Assembly (NCBI GenBank): GCA_032173965.1
Contig: CM063284.1
Span: 137,243,625 to 137,307,624, forward strand
Direction: 5' to 3'
Source of the DNA: Sitta carolinensis
Taxonomy: Eukaryota > Chordata > Aves > Passeriformes > Sittidae
DNA: 64,000 bases
Numbering within the stretch: position 1 is the first letter of the stretch; every line of letters begins with the position of its first letter. Of this stretch, positions 17,390 through 39,540 are shown in pieces. The notes beneath the pieces are model-generated. The model saw only the letters and a list, made by a program, of their open reading frames with translations. It searched no databases and was not told the origin of the DNA. The position numbers were made by a program, and so were the translations under genes.

Positions 17390-17724
17390 AAACAGAAAAC
17401 CTCTTTTTTAGAATATATTCAATAAAAATGCAAGTACTGAAAACTGCACTGAAAAATTATTTTATGAGCTTGTTCACCCAAATTCATGCTACATTAATTT
17501 AACATTTTTGAAAATTGCCATATAAATTTCATACTATTATGTTGTAGAAAAAATGAAAGTCTAAGTATTTACCAGAATCCCTGGGAAAAAAAAAAATGTA
17601 AAATTATTCACAAAGTAGAGTTGATGCCTTAAGTTTTAGCTTTTATATTTTTTAGATTCTGTGCTGTTTAGTGTGTAGTTCTGGGTTTCATACTGAGTGC
17701 TACTAAGCTCTCTTCACAGAGTAG

Positions 17725-18082
17725 GTAGACAAAACAATTCCTTCTCTAGCTTGGGACCAAGGACAACCGATACAACTTTCAGGCCCAGGAACAAAAACAA
17801 TGGTGAAGTGAAAAGAAAAAAAAAACAAGGAGGATGGAGCTTCATAAATCTGAAGCTGTAACTAGACAATTAACTCCAATATGCTAATGGACCAGAACTC
17901 ATAAAAGTGTGGGACCTCACGATCTGTTGCTCATTTTGTGACATTTTTGGGGTGCATCTTGGGTGTAGCCCAGTCGGGCTCTTGTGCTGCCCAAGTGTAC
18001 CCATTGAGGCCTTTTAATAAATCCCTACTTTATCCTTTTGCTCTGTCTAGTCTCTGTTCCAATCAGCCTCTAGACGGCAACA
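17725..18082 (+). mobile_element. ERV solo LTR with 6-bp target-site duplication
   Basis: This is a 358-bp block with LTR layout. A TATA-like ataaaa lies at 17901-17906, and downstream AATAAA at 18016-18021 is followed by the T-rich tail ctttatccttttgctctgtc. The block ends in CA at 18082. The hexamer gagtag occurs directly before it (17719-17724) and directly after it (18083-18088), which is a target-site duplication of the length typical of betaretrovirus-like (ERVK class) insertions. The expected leading T of the 5' TG is missing (it starts gtagac). No internal retroviral genes are present, so this is a solo LTR, antisense to CSMD3. The assignment to a passerine-type family is from recollection. 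Confidence 0.82.
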
Positions 18083-18215
18083 GAGTAGCCACCCTTTCAA
18101 CTTGTGAAGTTTTATTAAAAGATTACTAATTAGTTTGAATTATATCTGACAGATATGAAGCAAAACTAAGAGTGATATATTGGGATAAATCATCAAAAAA
18201 TCTGAAATAACTTCA

Positions 18216-19551
<1,336 letters not shown>

Positions 19552-19632
19552 CTATTTCAAATTCATCATCCTCAGCTAGAATTTCAGCATTTGGTATATT
19601 TGCTGGAGGCTGGCAGACACGGAGCTGATAGG
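19552..19632 (-). CDS. CSMD3: CSMD3 exon e14: sushi 13, first part
   Basis: This short exon of 81 nt (phase 1 to 1) encodes AYQLRVCQPPANIPNAEILA, then EDDEFEI. It supplies only Cys1 of sushi 13 and an acidic loop, EDDEFE. The acceptor is cctgtttatag and the donor ATAG|gtaata. The frame runs on into intron sequence after the donor with no homology, which supports the boundary. The split lies earlier in the domain than the split in sushi 11 and is in a different phase. Confidence 0.95.
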
Positions 19633-19923
19633 CTATAAACAGGAACAAAGCACAGTTGACATTCTCAAACATAGTCATCATAGCCATGCAATAACTGATT
19701 TAATATCTACATTAGCAATATAAACATAAAAACTCAATTTATTTTGAAACTTTCAAAATAATCAAAAGAAAGGAAATTAAAACATTGGAAGTTGTGTCTG
19801 CATTCTCAATTAGTTCTTTATTTTTAGTGGTGAAACTTTCTTAATAAATAACATAAGAAGTTTGGAGAGCAATCCCAGTCAAAAAGTAAATAATTTTGTA
19901 CTTTTCAATCATTGTTTGGTTTG

Positions 19924-19925
<2 letters not shown>

Positions 19926-19961
<36 letters not shown>
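19926..19961. repeat. T36 homopolymer
   Basis: This is a run of 36 thymines on the plus strand (adenines on the CSMD3 sense strand). No retrocopy was recognised beside it. Length in assemblies is often unreliable for such runs. Confidence 0.95.
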
Positions 19962-19965
<4 letters not shown>

Positions 19966-21221
19966 TGCAATTTTACTGTTGAACTTTTTAAACCTTGTAA
20001 TAAATACAAGTTTCGTAAAAGCATTTGGATGTGAAATTTCCTAATAAAGAGTTGTGGACCACACATCACCTGCAGATATTGTCAGAGAATAATCCTTCTT
20101 TCAAAAATCTCATTCGAAATTTCACACAAAATAATTTTCTGAGATTTAGCACATGATGTAACCGCCAGGCAAGATAACCATATGAAATAAATAAAAAGAT
20201 ATGCAGGACTTGTATGCAGAAGTGGTACAGACTGATTTTTTTCCCCCAGAGATCTAATGAAAATGGGCCCATGTTTGGAGACAGACAAAATACAATTTGA
20301 TCTTAATACAATTAGGACAGAAATCTGGCAAAAGAAATCACTTTGACATATTTCTACCTACAGTGGAGTCTTCCCTATCTTAAAGTGTATGTTCAGGATG
20401 ACATACACTTGTTTTTATTAATATTACATTTTCATACAGCATTAGTTTATTGCATTTCTCTTTAGCTCAAAATATCATCTACTTATGGCAGATGACAGCT
20501 CATCTTCAGTAATACACATTCTTGTTTGCTTTGTGTGATTAGATCCTTTAGTACTCTAATTGGTCAAACTTTTGAAAATCACAAAATTTATACCATAACT
20601 AAGACTTTTTGTTACTAATGAGTCACCCTTACTTGATATCTTCCTACTACACTCCTTTTCAGGTAATGAAGATCTACTTAAATCAGTGAGTCAGAAAGCC
20701 TTAGAATAACATAAATTAAAATAAAACACACCAATTAAACATAGAATAGCTTTGCTGTTTGCATCTTAAGAAAAAATAATAATAAAAATCATGAACATAA
20801 TTAAAAATTGATTCAATAAAGAAGGCATACAATTAATCTCAAATGTCTCTCATTTTAGGGTAATAGGAGTATCATTAATTTCAATACCAAAATTATTTAT
20901 TTTAAATAAATTTGACCCCTTGCCTTTATTTGACTCCTTGACTGCCTTTCCTTTATTACTACAATTTTTGTTCAGCTGAGATGAAGGATAATAGACTCCA
21001 AGATAAAGGGAGACTTATTTATCTTGACAACATTAGTACAAAAATTGGTTTTAGTTTCTTTATAAGTAATCTTTTTGCTGCTCAGTTTACGTCATTATTG
21101 CACATTAGGGCCCACACTGTGGTATGATAATTTTCACAACAAAAGAAACAAGTAAAAGGAGATCTTTAGAGACACTTTAGTACTAGCAAATTACTAAACC
21201 AGAATAAATAGCCTCAAGTTA

Positions 21222-21449
21222 CTCCGCATGAGATTGGATATTAGTAAAAATGTGTTAACCAAAAGGGTTGCCAAGCATTGGAACAGGCTGCCCGGGGAAG
21301 TGGTGGAGTCACCATCCCTTCAGGTATTTACAAGACATGTAATGTGCTATTTGTCATGGTTTAGTAGTAGAGTTGGCAGTGTTAAATCTATATTAGACTT
21401 GATGATATAAAAGGTCTTTTCCAATCTGAATAATTCTATGATTCCATAA
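21222..21449 (+). mobile_element. CR1 LINE 3' end fragment, plus strand
   Basis: The block reads CR1 ORF2 C-terminal codons (KRVAKHWNRLPGEVVESPSL in frame from 21228), then the 3' UTR with gacttgatgatataaaaggt. It ends at the typical attctatgattccata repeat at 21449. It is 5' truncated, and a stop and indels break the frame. Confidence 0.9.
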
Positions 21450-22020
21450 GCATTTTAGCATATGTTTGGTCATATACTGATATATTAGTAGATATCAATA
21501 CGCATGGACTCATTAATGAATGCAAAATGTCATTTTGTCCTTTGCAAGTTGATAGATGCCAAGATTTAGAATGGAAATTCTGATCCCTCTCTGCCTTGCC
21601 CTGCTGGAGTCTCTACTCCATAATCAATTACTGGGGTTTTTTCTTCATTGTAGGCTTTATGTATTTTCCTGTTTTGTTTTGCTTAGCGTAAAGTTCCTTT
21701 AATCCCATCAGTTCTGTCTATCTGTATTCACCACTGTCTTTAATAAATCAAAAAGTTAATTTTCTAGTCACAGCATTTGACCAGGACCCAGAAAACAGGA
21801 TGTAGTCTGTTCGTGTTTCCTAGAATGTTCAGTCCAAGGGGCATTCACAAAGCACCTAAACCCACCCTTACTTCTCAATCTGTTTCCTTGTAATTATAGC
21901 AATGTAAAAGACATTGGCCACAGAGGGTATGGATAACAACAGAAAGAGGTAGAATTTGGTGAATTAATTCATACACATTTTCATTCAGTCAGTATTTAAT
22001 TCAAGGGCAGATTAATGTTA

Positions 22021-22063
22021 ACTACACTATGTAGTTCACTATCATTGAACTATATAGTGTAGT
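22021..22063. repeat. Inverted repeat, 18-bp arms, 7-nt loop
   Basis: The left arm (22021-22038, actacactatgtagttca) and right arm (22046-22063) are reverse complements with one mismatch, separated by ctatcat. A 17-bp part of it, tagttcactatcattga (22032-22048), occurs again exactly at 22087-22103. It may be a decayed small DNA transposon end or a hairpin-forming element; I cannot name a family. Confidence 0.9.
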
Positions 22064-22497
22064 AGCAAACAATATTATCATAGGTATAGTTCACTATCAT
22101 TGATATCTCCACAAAAACAACACTTCAAAATAGCCAAATGTCAAAAAGAAATTTAATGTCCTCCAAAAACATTTAGGTTTCAAAGGAATTTTAGCACTGT
22201 AAAAAGTAAAAGTATGTGCACCTTGAACTTTAGTGTCTTGATGCTGCCTTCTTTGTTCATGTCTCATCACAGTGCAGTTTTTTATACTTGTTTGACTAAT
22301 AGTAAATTTAATAACTGGTCAAGAAAATAACTTATTTTCGTCATTCATGTTAGTCTTTCATATATTTGCATTACCCTAGTAGTGGTCAATCATATTAATA
22401 ATAGCAACTCTTAGAAAAAGCAACTGATTTTTTTTACACCTTGTCTTTCTCCAGTGACCAGTATAAAGAGCGAAAAAGTTTAGTTTGTCACACTTAC

Positions 22498-22643
22498 CAT
22501 GATAACTAAGTACAAAGAAGCCACTGGTAGTAAAGTCACTGTGGAACTTTATCAGAATCTGATTGGAAGTGCTATAGACTGATTCTAATGCAGTGTTGCC
22601 ACTAAATTGTCCAATTTGAGGGGAAGTTTGGTCTGGTCCATCC
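22498..22643 (-). CDS. CSMD3: CSMD3 exon e13: CUB13, remainder
   Basis: This 146-nt exon (phase 2 in, phase 1 out) encodes DGPDQTSPQIGQFSGNTALE, then SVYSTSNQILIKFHSDFTTS and GFFVLSYH. It completes CUB13, with the 'STSNQxLIKFHSDF' and 'GFFVLSYH' strands. The acceptor is ttttcttag and the donor CATG|gtaagt. The phase-2 start rebuilds Trp-Asp-Gly across the junction with e12, which confirms both boundaries. Confidence 0.97.
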
Positions 22644-29888
<7,245 letters not shown>

Positions 29889-30835
29889 TCAGTAAATAAA
29901 CACCACCAGTACCAAAACCAGGAGAGAAAACAAGGCGTGTACATCTTACACTGACAATCGCAGAGAATAACCCACTGGAAATCCATGTGCTACCTGGCAA
30001 GTGTCTGTGCATTTCCCAGTCCTGATGTGTGTGTCCTGTGCACATCTATCCTCTGCCAGCAAACTTGAAATTGGACTAGACAGGAGCAGAAGGGCCTTGG
30101 GTCCAGCTCAGGGTATCAGGCAGGCAGAGCCTCTGCTGGAACACCAAGGACTTGTGAAAGCAGAGTACGTGGGGAATACGTGAGTGCTTCACACACGCAC
30201 TGCAGTACATGATGGTTTTGATGACAGAAATTTCTGATTATTTGGTTCAGTAAGGAATAGGAAGGCAGCTTGCTATCCATTAGCAAATTATCTCTCCTAA
30301 CCAGGTGATGTATTACAAAAATTATGTGGCATGAGAAGAAAATTCTATGCACTGAATAGTTATAGGCCTATAAACGTTTCCTGTTTCTAACATATTTCTA
30401 TATAGGTTACAACAATGAAAAATTTGTATTTTGTCTGGATCTACTGTTACTATAGCATGATAATGCAGTACTTTCATTAGAAAGGTGATTGAGTCCTACT
30501 GGTGTTTCTGGCAAAGACAATTTTTTCATATAAAATTAAAGATAAAATGTCGGCTAAATTATTGAAGTCATGAATAGTTTTGTAACTCCTGAACTGAAAT
30601 ACCTAAATAGTATTTCTCACTATCTCTTAGAACTTTTCCTCCAGATACCATGTTAAGTTTATAAATGATTTTCTGAAGCATGAAACATTTTATATTCAAG
30701 TTAGGTGCATAATTAAATTACTGTTACCCTGATAATTTCTTTACCTGAAGACAGTCTGTAAGTGATAAGAAAGCTCTTTCTTTTAAGTGTCATTCTTTGA
30801 CTTTGTCACCCTTCCAAATATTTCCTACACAGAGA

Positions 30836-30865
30836 ATCAAGCTATATTCAATCAAGCTATATTCA
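30836..30865. repeat. 15-bp tandem duplication
   Basis: The unit aatcaagctatattc occurs twice in tandem with no mismatch. It is probably a small replication-slippage duplication. Confidence 0.9.
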
Positions 30866-32909
30866 ATCTTCATTCTTTATCATCATATTTTTTGCCTTTC
30901 CTATTTGATCCTGTGAACCATACACTCGTACAAAGTTTAAGCTGTCATTAATAACTTCCAGCTCATGTGACCTTGCTGTCAGTTTTTTCCTCTTTCACCA
31001 ACTTTCTTTGATACAAAAGTAGAAATCTATTTTTGTAAATCATCCTGCTCTCTATATTGGACTGTCTTTCTCTTCAAGTTTCTGATCCATATCAATCTTC
31101 AAAAGTATTCATCCCTTGCTCTGTCAGTAGCATCTGCCTCTATTTGTCTGAGACTGGCTTGTTAGACTGACTTCTTTTCTATGTCTTTTTGCAGTTTTGA
31201 CACCCTGCTTGAAAGAGTAGTTAATATAATTATGTATGCAAATAAATACAGCATCATTGGTAAAAATTACACTATTAGCTAATATACAGTGGAGAAGTTT
31301 ACAATCTGTAACTTATTGGAAGACAGTCTTCCTAAAAAGAGTTAAACAAGTAAAAGTCTATAGAAGGTTCCCATGATGGGGGGTTTGAGTGTTTCTATTT
31401 TCTACACAGAAGAGTTGGACATAAGTGCCTCTATTATATCAGAGTCACCGAAACCAGTTTTAGCCATCACTTCTTCAAATGTCATTTTGTTCTTTTTTTA
31501 CAGTGAAATTTTATTTTAATATTTAATTTAGTATCAGATATCTCAGAAAAGGTAAAAAACATCAAGCATGTTTTAATCTGTGCAGCTTTAGTTTTCTCCT
31601 AGAAAATGAAGCATTTCATTTTCCTATGCATGAAATGGAAAAAAGTTTGTAAAACCAGTGAATAAACTTCAGTTAGTAGAAAGCAGTTCAGAACTACTGA
31701 CTTTGGTGGTTTAACTTATCCAAGAAACTGTTTCCAAAACTTCAGCAGTTGAATCTCTTGCCTAACGGAAGGCAAACTAAATAGTATCTTAATATTGTAC
31801 AGTGCAAATAGCAGTCCGAAGAGTTAAGTTAGAATTATTGGACACAGAAGCATGGCAGAATGCAAGCAATAAAAACAGAGTAAGGAAGAGAGACAGCATA
31901 GCAGTAAAGTGAGGGAAGAGGCAGATGGCAATGTATTTGGGATAAAAAGACAGCAGGTTCTGGATGTAGTTTAACATACCATTTTATTTAATTTTAAATT
32001 TAACCAATATTCCAGATTTTTATTATTTCTTCTTTATTAGCAAATGTCATTGGAATCATCTGTCAAAATATCCTGTTCCCTTATAGCTCTGAATATCCTT
32101 TTCTTCTGTGGATTTGATCCAGGAATAATGCACCTACTACCACTATAATTTTTTTTCATAACTTAACAAGAGAAATCAATTTGGGATTCTAGACAGCACT
32201 ATGACTCATAATGACTACAAATTGTCCCAACATGCTATCTAAAAATTCAGAATTCAGGCAGTGGCAGAGTTAAAGTGTCAATGCTATTTCTGTAAAACAC
32301 TAAGACAAAAACAAAACAAAAAATCAATTATTGACTGTATTCTTGTGTGTTTTGAAGAAAATGCAAACAAACAAATTGGGTTCCATATATAAATCCCTAT
32401 TCTAATATAATGTAGTTCCCCCAGATAGATTAGGTTAAGTCTATCTTACAGAACATTTAATATTTTTCAATATAAACAACCCGTGCAGAACAATTTGCTT
32501 TCATTCAAATCCTAAGTGAACTAGGTTCATGGGATTTCTAATAAAAAATACCACAGAACTGGTTTTAAAAAGAGGAGGGAAAGAATCTGAACCTATGCAG
32601 AAGAGAATGCTATTTGGGATGTCACAGTCACTCTGGAAGACCCAGAAATTCTGTATCATCAAGTAAAGAATATGGCAGAAGATGAAAAGTATAAAATAGA
32701 AAACTATGAGGCCTGTCTAAGAAAACCAACACAGCATTCAACTAGCATATAAAGAAAAAAAAACAAGTGGACATGCTCCTTAAAAAGTGTCATATGTGTT
32801 AAAAAACTAGAAGGGACAACTACTGACTAGCTTTGAATAAAGATTTTACAACAAAATATGCATAGGATACACCCAAAGTTGCTCAATGTAATTAGAATAG
32901 TGATAATAC

Positions 32910-33700
32910 CTATTCAAAACCATGGTGAAATAAGAGAAGTTCTAGTGACTTGAAAAAGCCTGAATATATGTTATATATTCACCTTTAAGACAAAGAGGAC
33001 CTGGGAAATAGCAACTACAGGTTCACTGCAGTCCTTGGAAAAATTATGGAACTTATTTATTTGGAGGAAGTTTCCAAGCATATAAAAGACAAAAAGACTC
33101 TTAAGAGCAGACAACATGGATTTTCTATCAGAAAATAACAGTTAATCAACCATCATATCCTTCTATTATTAAATTGACAAAGGGAGAAAAGTGTATATAA
33201 TATGCTTTCACTCTGCTATGGTTTCTGACTCAGTCCATAACATTCCCATCTGAAAGCTGAACATACATGAGCTTGATGAATGGAAAGGAAGTCAGTTAAA
33301 AATTAACATAACTTTGAGGCTCCAAGGGTGATAATCAGCCATTCAATGGTTGGCAGCCAGTAAGAATCACAATATTCTGTGAGTTGCTATGGAAGCTTAC
33401 ACTGGTTTATGTCTTCAGAAGAGACTTTGAAAATGAGAATGCATCCTCAACAAATGTGTGAGGATAATAAACTAGAGATTATGGATGATATACTAAATGG
33501 TACAATTTTTGTCTGAAGAACACTAAAAATCTTAAGGACTGAGTAAATAAATGCTTCTTAAAGGTTTGCACAAGGAAAGGTGCAAAATTCTACATCTGGA
33601 ATACGACATCCTTATCTGTTAAAGGCAGGAGATTGGTAAGGTGAGTAGCAGCCCCAGTGAGAGTTGAGTGGGAAGTTTGACAGCTTTAAATGGGAGGCTT
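32910..33700 (+). mobile_element. Old CR1 LINE, reverse transcriptase region, plus strand
   Basis: The run gacctgggaaatagcaacta, then ttggaaaaattatggaact, gtttccaagcatataaaaga and cagacaacatggatttt reproduces the start of the CR1 RT domain (the 'NYRPVSLTSVPGKIMEQ ... QHGF' region) in decayed form. Further on, ttcccataacattcc and gatgaatggaaaggaa correspond to later RT sequence, and aaaggtgcaaaattctacatctg to the 'KCKVLHLG' part. It is heavily mutated with stops and deletions, and much older than the other copies. The left and right limits are approximate. Confidence 0.65.
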
Positions 33701-34014
33701 CTACATTTCCTTTAAAAGAAAATTTCTATGCTGCTGTGAGTTTCACCTAGGATACGCAAAGAAGCTTAATGATAAAATAATTAATTAAAATGTAGCTTTA
33801 ACTTCTAAATTGACTTGGTGTAAAATATTTATGACAGCTATTTTTTTTGGGTTGGGTTTATGACTTCACAAAAAGAAATCGATCCTGTAAAGTCAGAAAA
33901 TTATGCTGAATTAAAATTAAGCGATTTTGTCTTTATCAGAAAATTTTGTCATAAATGAAAACACAAGAACTTTCTTTTAAGAATTTGTTAACTTTTTCAA
34001 ATAAATTATAATTA

Positions 34015-34251
<237 letters not shown>

Positions 34252-34500
34252 TTAAAAAATTAAAAAAAAAATCATAGGAATGAAATGAGCTAAAAATTAA
34301 TCCATAACATAGAAGATCCTTAGAGCATTAATAATACAATAATACCTAGGGTTATATTTAAACAAATACACAAACATATCTTTACCTCTAAATATCTGTA
34401 AGAAAGTAATTTACAAGTAGGTAGTTTGCAAACTTGCTTCAAATCTGAATTGAGTAGATTTTAAATTGGGGATACGTGCACCCAAAATAGAAGAGATTAC

Positions 34501-34990
34501 AGAATTGCAGAATCATTGTGGTTGGAAAAGACCTCCAAGATCATCGAGTCCAACCTCTGGGCAATCATCACCTTGACAACAAGACTATGGCACTAAATTC
34601 CACATCCAGCCACTTCATGAACACCCACGGGGATAGTGACTCCACCATATCCCTGGGCAGCCCATTCTGTGAAGAATGATCTGAAATTCCTGACTACGCT
34701 TTCCATAATGAGATTCTTCCTGATGTCCAACCTGAACCTCCTCAGGTGCATCTCGAGACTGCCCTCTCATTCTGTCACTGGTTGTTTGTCAGAAGAGACC
34801 AACCCCACCTGGCTACAGCCTCCTTTCAGGGAGCTTTGGAGAGTGATGAGGTTTCCCTGAGCCTCCTTTTCTCCAGGCTAAACACCTCCAGCTCCCTCAG
34901 CTGCTCCTCACAGGATTTGTGCTTCCACCAGCATCACTGCCCTCATGTTTACTCTGCAGACTGTCTACAAGGACTGTCCCTGTGGCAGGC
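34501..34990 (-). mobile_element. CR1 LINE 3' part, minus strand
   Basis: The plus strand opens with the reversed CR1 3' end (gcagaatcattgtggttgga, gatcatcgagtccaacctc). Reversed 3' UTR and ORF2 C-terminal sequence follow (gcagcccattctgtgaagaa, ttcctgatgtccaacctgaa), then ttctccaggctaaacacctc. That order is the usual reverse-orientation CR1 tail. It is 5' truncated near 34990. Confidence 0.88.
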
Positions 34991-36171
34991 AAGCACACAT
35001 CAGCTTACAGCAGCACTGAGACAATCCTGCATGTTTGTAAAGAAGCATCTGAATAATATAACAATCTATTATAAAAAGACTAGGTACTGAAACCGTTTCA
35101 AGAGGTCTTACAAAAACGGCATTTGTATCCCGTTGTTCTAAAAATGAGATGAAATAAACAAATTTAGAAAAGTACACACATGCATACTTACAGAAATTAA
35201 GTTAAAATCATATCTTAATTTTATTTTTGCTTTCAGGCATGACATCAGTAAATAAAATTACTTAGACATCCATATTACATTTAAAGATAGTAATTATGAT
35301 AAATAGAATTTTGTTTAGCAGTTTTGTCCAAGTAAAATTGCTACATCAATTGAAACACAAATAAAAATTATTACTTGCAAAAAAAGGGAAAAAAATAAGG
35401 AAAAAAAAGGCTAAAATTTCAGCACAGCATCTTTATCTTTAGAATTTACCAAGAGTAGTGCAATTATAATATCAGACTTCTTAACCATATGTTAATGCAT
35501 AATGACAAAAACTGAAGAGTAACTCCAGAAAAAATTCTTACAAATATCTCAATCTTGTTGCATATTTATCAGTTCTAAGCGGAGAGAGCTCAGTACCTCA
35601 TAGGAAATTTTTAACACCCCACAGGATTAACAACAGGATTATGTGAGGCAGCTCAAGAGGATATATATTCACCGTTTTGAAGAAAAGCAATGCAAAAAAT
35701 CTTTAATGCGATCTGCAGCATCCTGCTTTCCATACATTCAAGATTACAAATCCTGGTAACTTTCAGTGTTAGAGTACCAAAAAAATAGACATTTCTATGC
35801 AATGAAAGAGATTACAACAACAACAACAAGGAGTTTTATGTTCCTCACATTTATTCTTCATATAAAAAGAGCATATTTAAATACACTTCAGAGGTTTCAT
35901 TTTGGTTTCTGACAGGTTTTCAGTCCTTTTTCCAATAATATTATGGACATGTGTATAATTTAACTTGAAAATCATGTATCTTCTGAAATCAAATAGATAT
36001 GTTCATGTTGAACTCATTAGAGATAAAAATAGAACGTTACTTCTATTTTAGTATCGTCTACAATTGCAATTACTCTTCTGGGAAAATGAGTCCTAAATAA
36101 ATTATCTGCATTTGAAGAGTCTCTGGAGGTGTCATTCCTGATAATGAATTCATGGTATATCTGACTGGGAC

Positions 36172-36214
36172 ACATAGAATCATGTCATAGAACAGTTTGG
36201 GTTGAAGGGGACAG
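36172..36214 (-). mobile_element. CR1 extreme 3' tail, minus strand
   Basis: The stretch catagaatcatgtcatagaa then cagtttgggttgaaggggac is the reversed last part of a CR1 3' UTR with its octamer repeat. Only about 43 bp remain. Confidence 0.75.
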
Positions 36215-36400
36215 CATGTGTATTTTTTTTACTGCTTGGACATTTCAGAAAAGATTTGCCAACATAAGTATGCAGGAGCCTTTGAAAATTTAATTTGACT
36301 GTTTTCACATTTAATTAAGTTCCTCCAGTTCTCCTAATTCTTTCCACTACATGTGTCTATTATTTCTGAGTTTTCTTGTTCTCTCATTCCGTCATATTTA

Positions 36401-38796
<2,396 letters not shown>

Positions 38797-39470
38797 TCAG
38801 TAAGCTGTCTGTGGACAAGTAGCATATTATTTCAGAACAATTGTGTATAAGGAGAAAAAAAATCCTCTTTCCTGAGTAAAGGAAAAAGATCAGTGTGGCA
38901 ACAAACACTCCACAACCTGCATTCTCAGTTCTAAAATTCCATTATCTCCTGGCACAGACTCATTCATTTCTACCTCCAGTCTCATTCCTAATTAAAGCCT
39001 TCATAATTCAGACTGGGAGCACCTCTACCATCCTTTACCAGCATGTTTTCCAGGGGAGGCTGGCCAACACTACACCAACTGCAAAACACACAAAAAACAG
39101 AGCAAGTAAGAGTGCTCTCCTGCATTCCATCCTCCACAGGTCTGACTCAACTCTTTTATTCATTTACACACACACAGAGAATAAATATTTGCATCAGATT
39201 TCATCTAATCTGCTATGTTTAAAGTATCTATAGAGCTACAACACTAATATTTTGAATTTCTGATGGCAATAGAAGCTAGTTTTCCAAGAGACCTTATGCT
39301 TTTTTTCATGGTCATAAAAAAGAGAAAGATTTTTTTTTTCCTTGCATCTACCCAGGAAAGTCCAGGAATGTAAGAAAGTATAATCAACTGACTTGCTTTC
39401 TGTGCCTGCTGTAAGAATTACACCCTAGTTGTGAAGTAAGGACTATTACACAACTGAGCATCAGAACAAA

Positions 39471-39540
39471 TCATAATCAAATCCCACAAATTTCTATTAT
39501 CCATTGGATAATAGAGAAATGGTGTGGGATTTGATTATGG
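39471..39540. repeat. 70-bp near-perfect palindrome
   Basis: The left arm from 39471 (tcataatcaaatcccacaaa and on to 39503) pairs with the right arm 39505-39540 (tggataatagagaaatggtg and on). A perfect 16-bp stem, cataatcaaatcccac, lies at the base. An 8-bp stem, attatcca, lies at the tip around a single central base. A few mismatches and bulges sit between them. It could form a cruciform in DNA or a long hairpin in RNA from either strand. Confidence 0.9.

Larger units (their letters stand above)
19633..22497 (-). other. CSMD3 intron e13-e14
   Basis: This intron is 2,865 bp. It holds a T36 run (19926-19961), a CR1 3' end (21222-21449) and a strong hairpin with an attached direct repeat (22021-22103). 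The rest is unassigned. Confidence 0.85.

Noticed and set aside
17125..17502. 125-codon plus-strand open frame.
   Set aside because: It spans T runs and a CA microsatellite, with no homology and no promoter or splice context.
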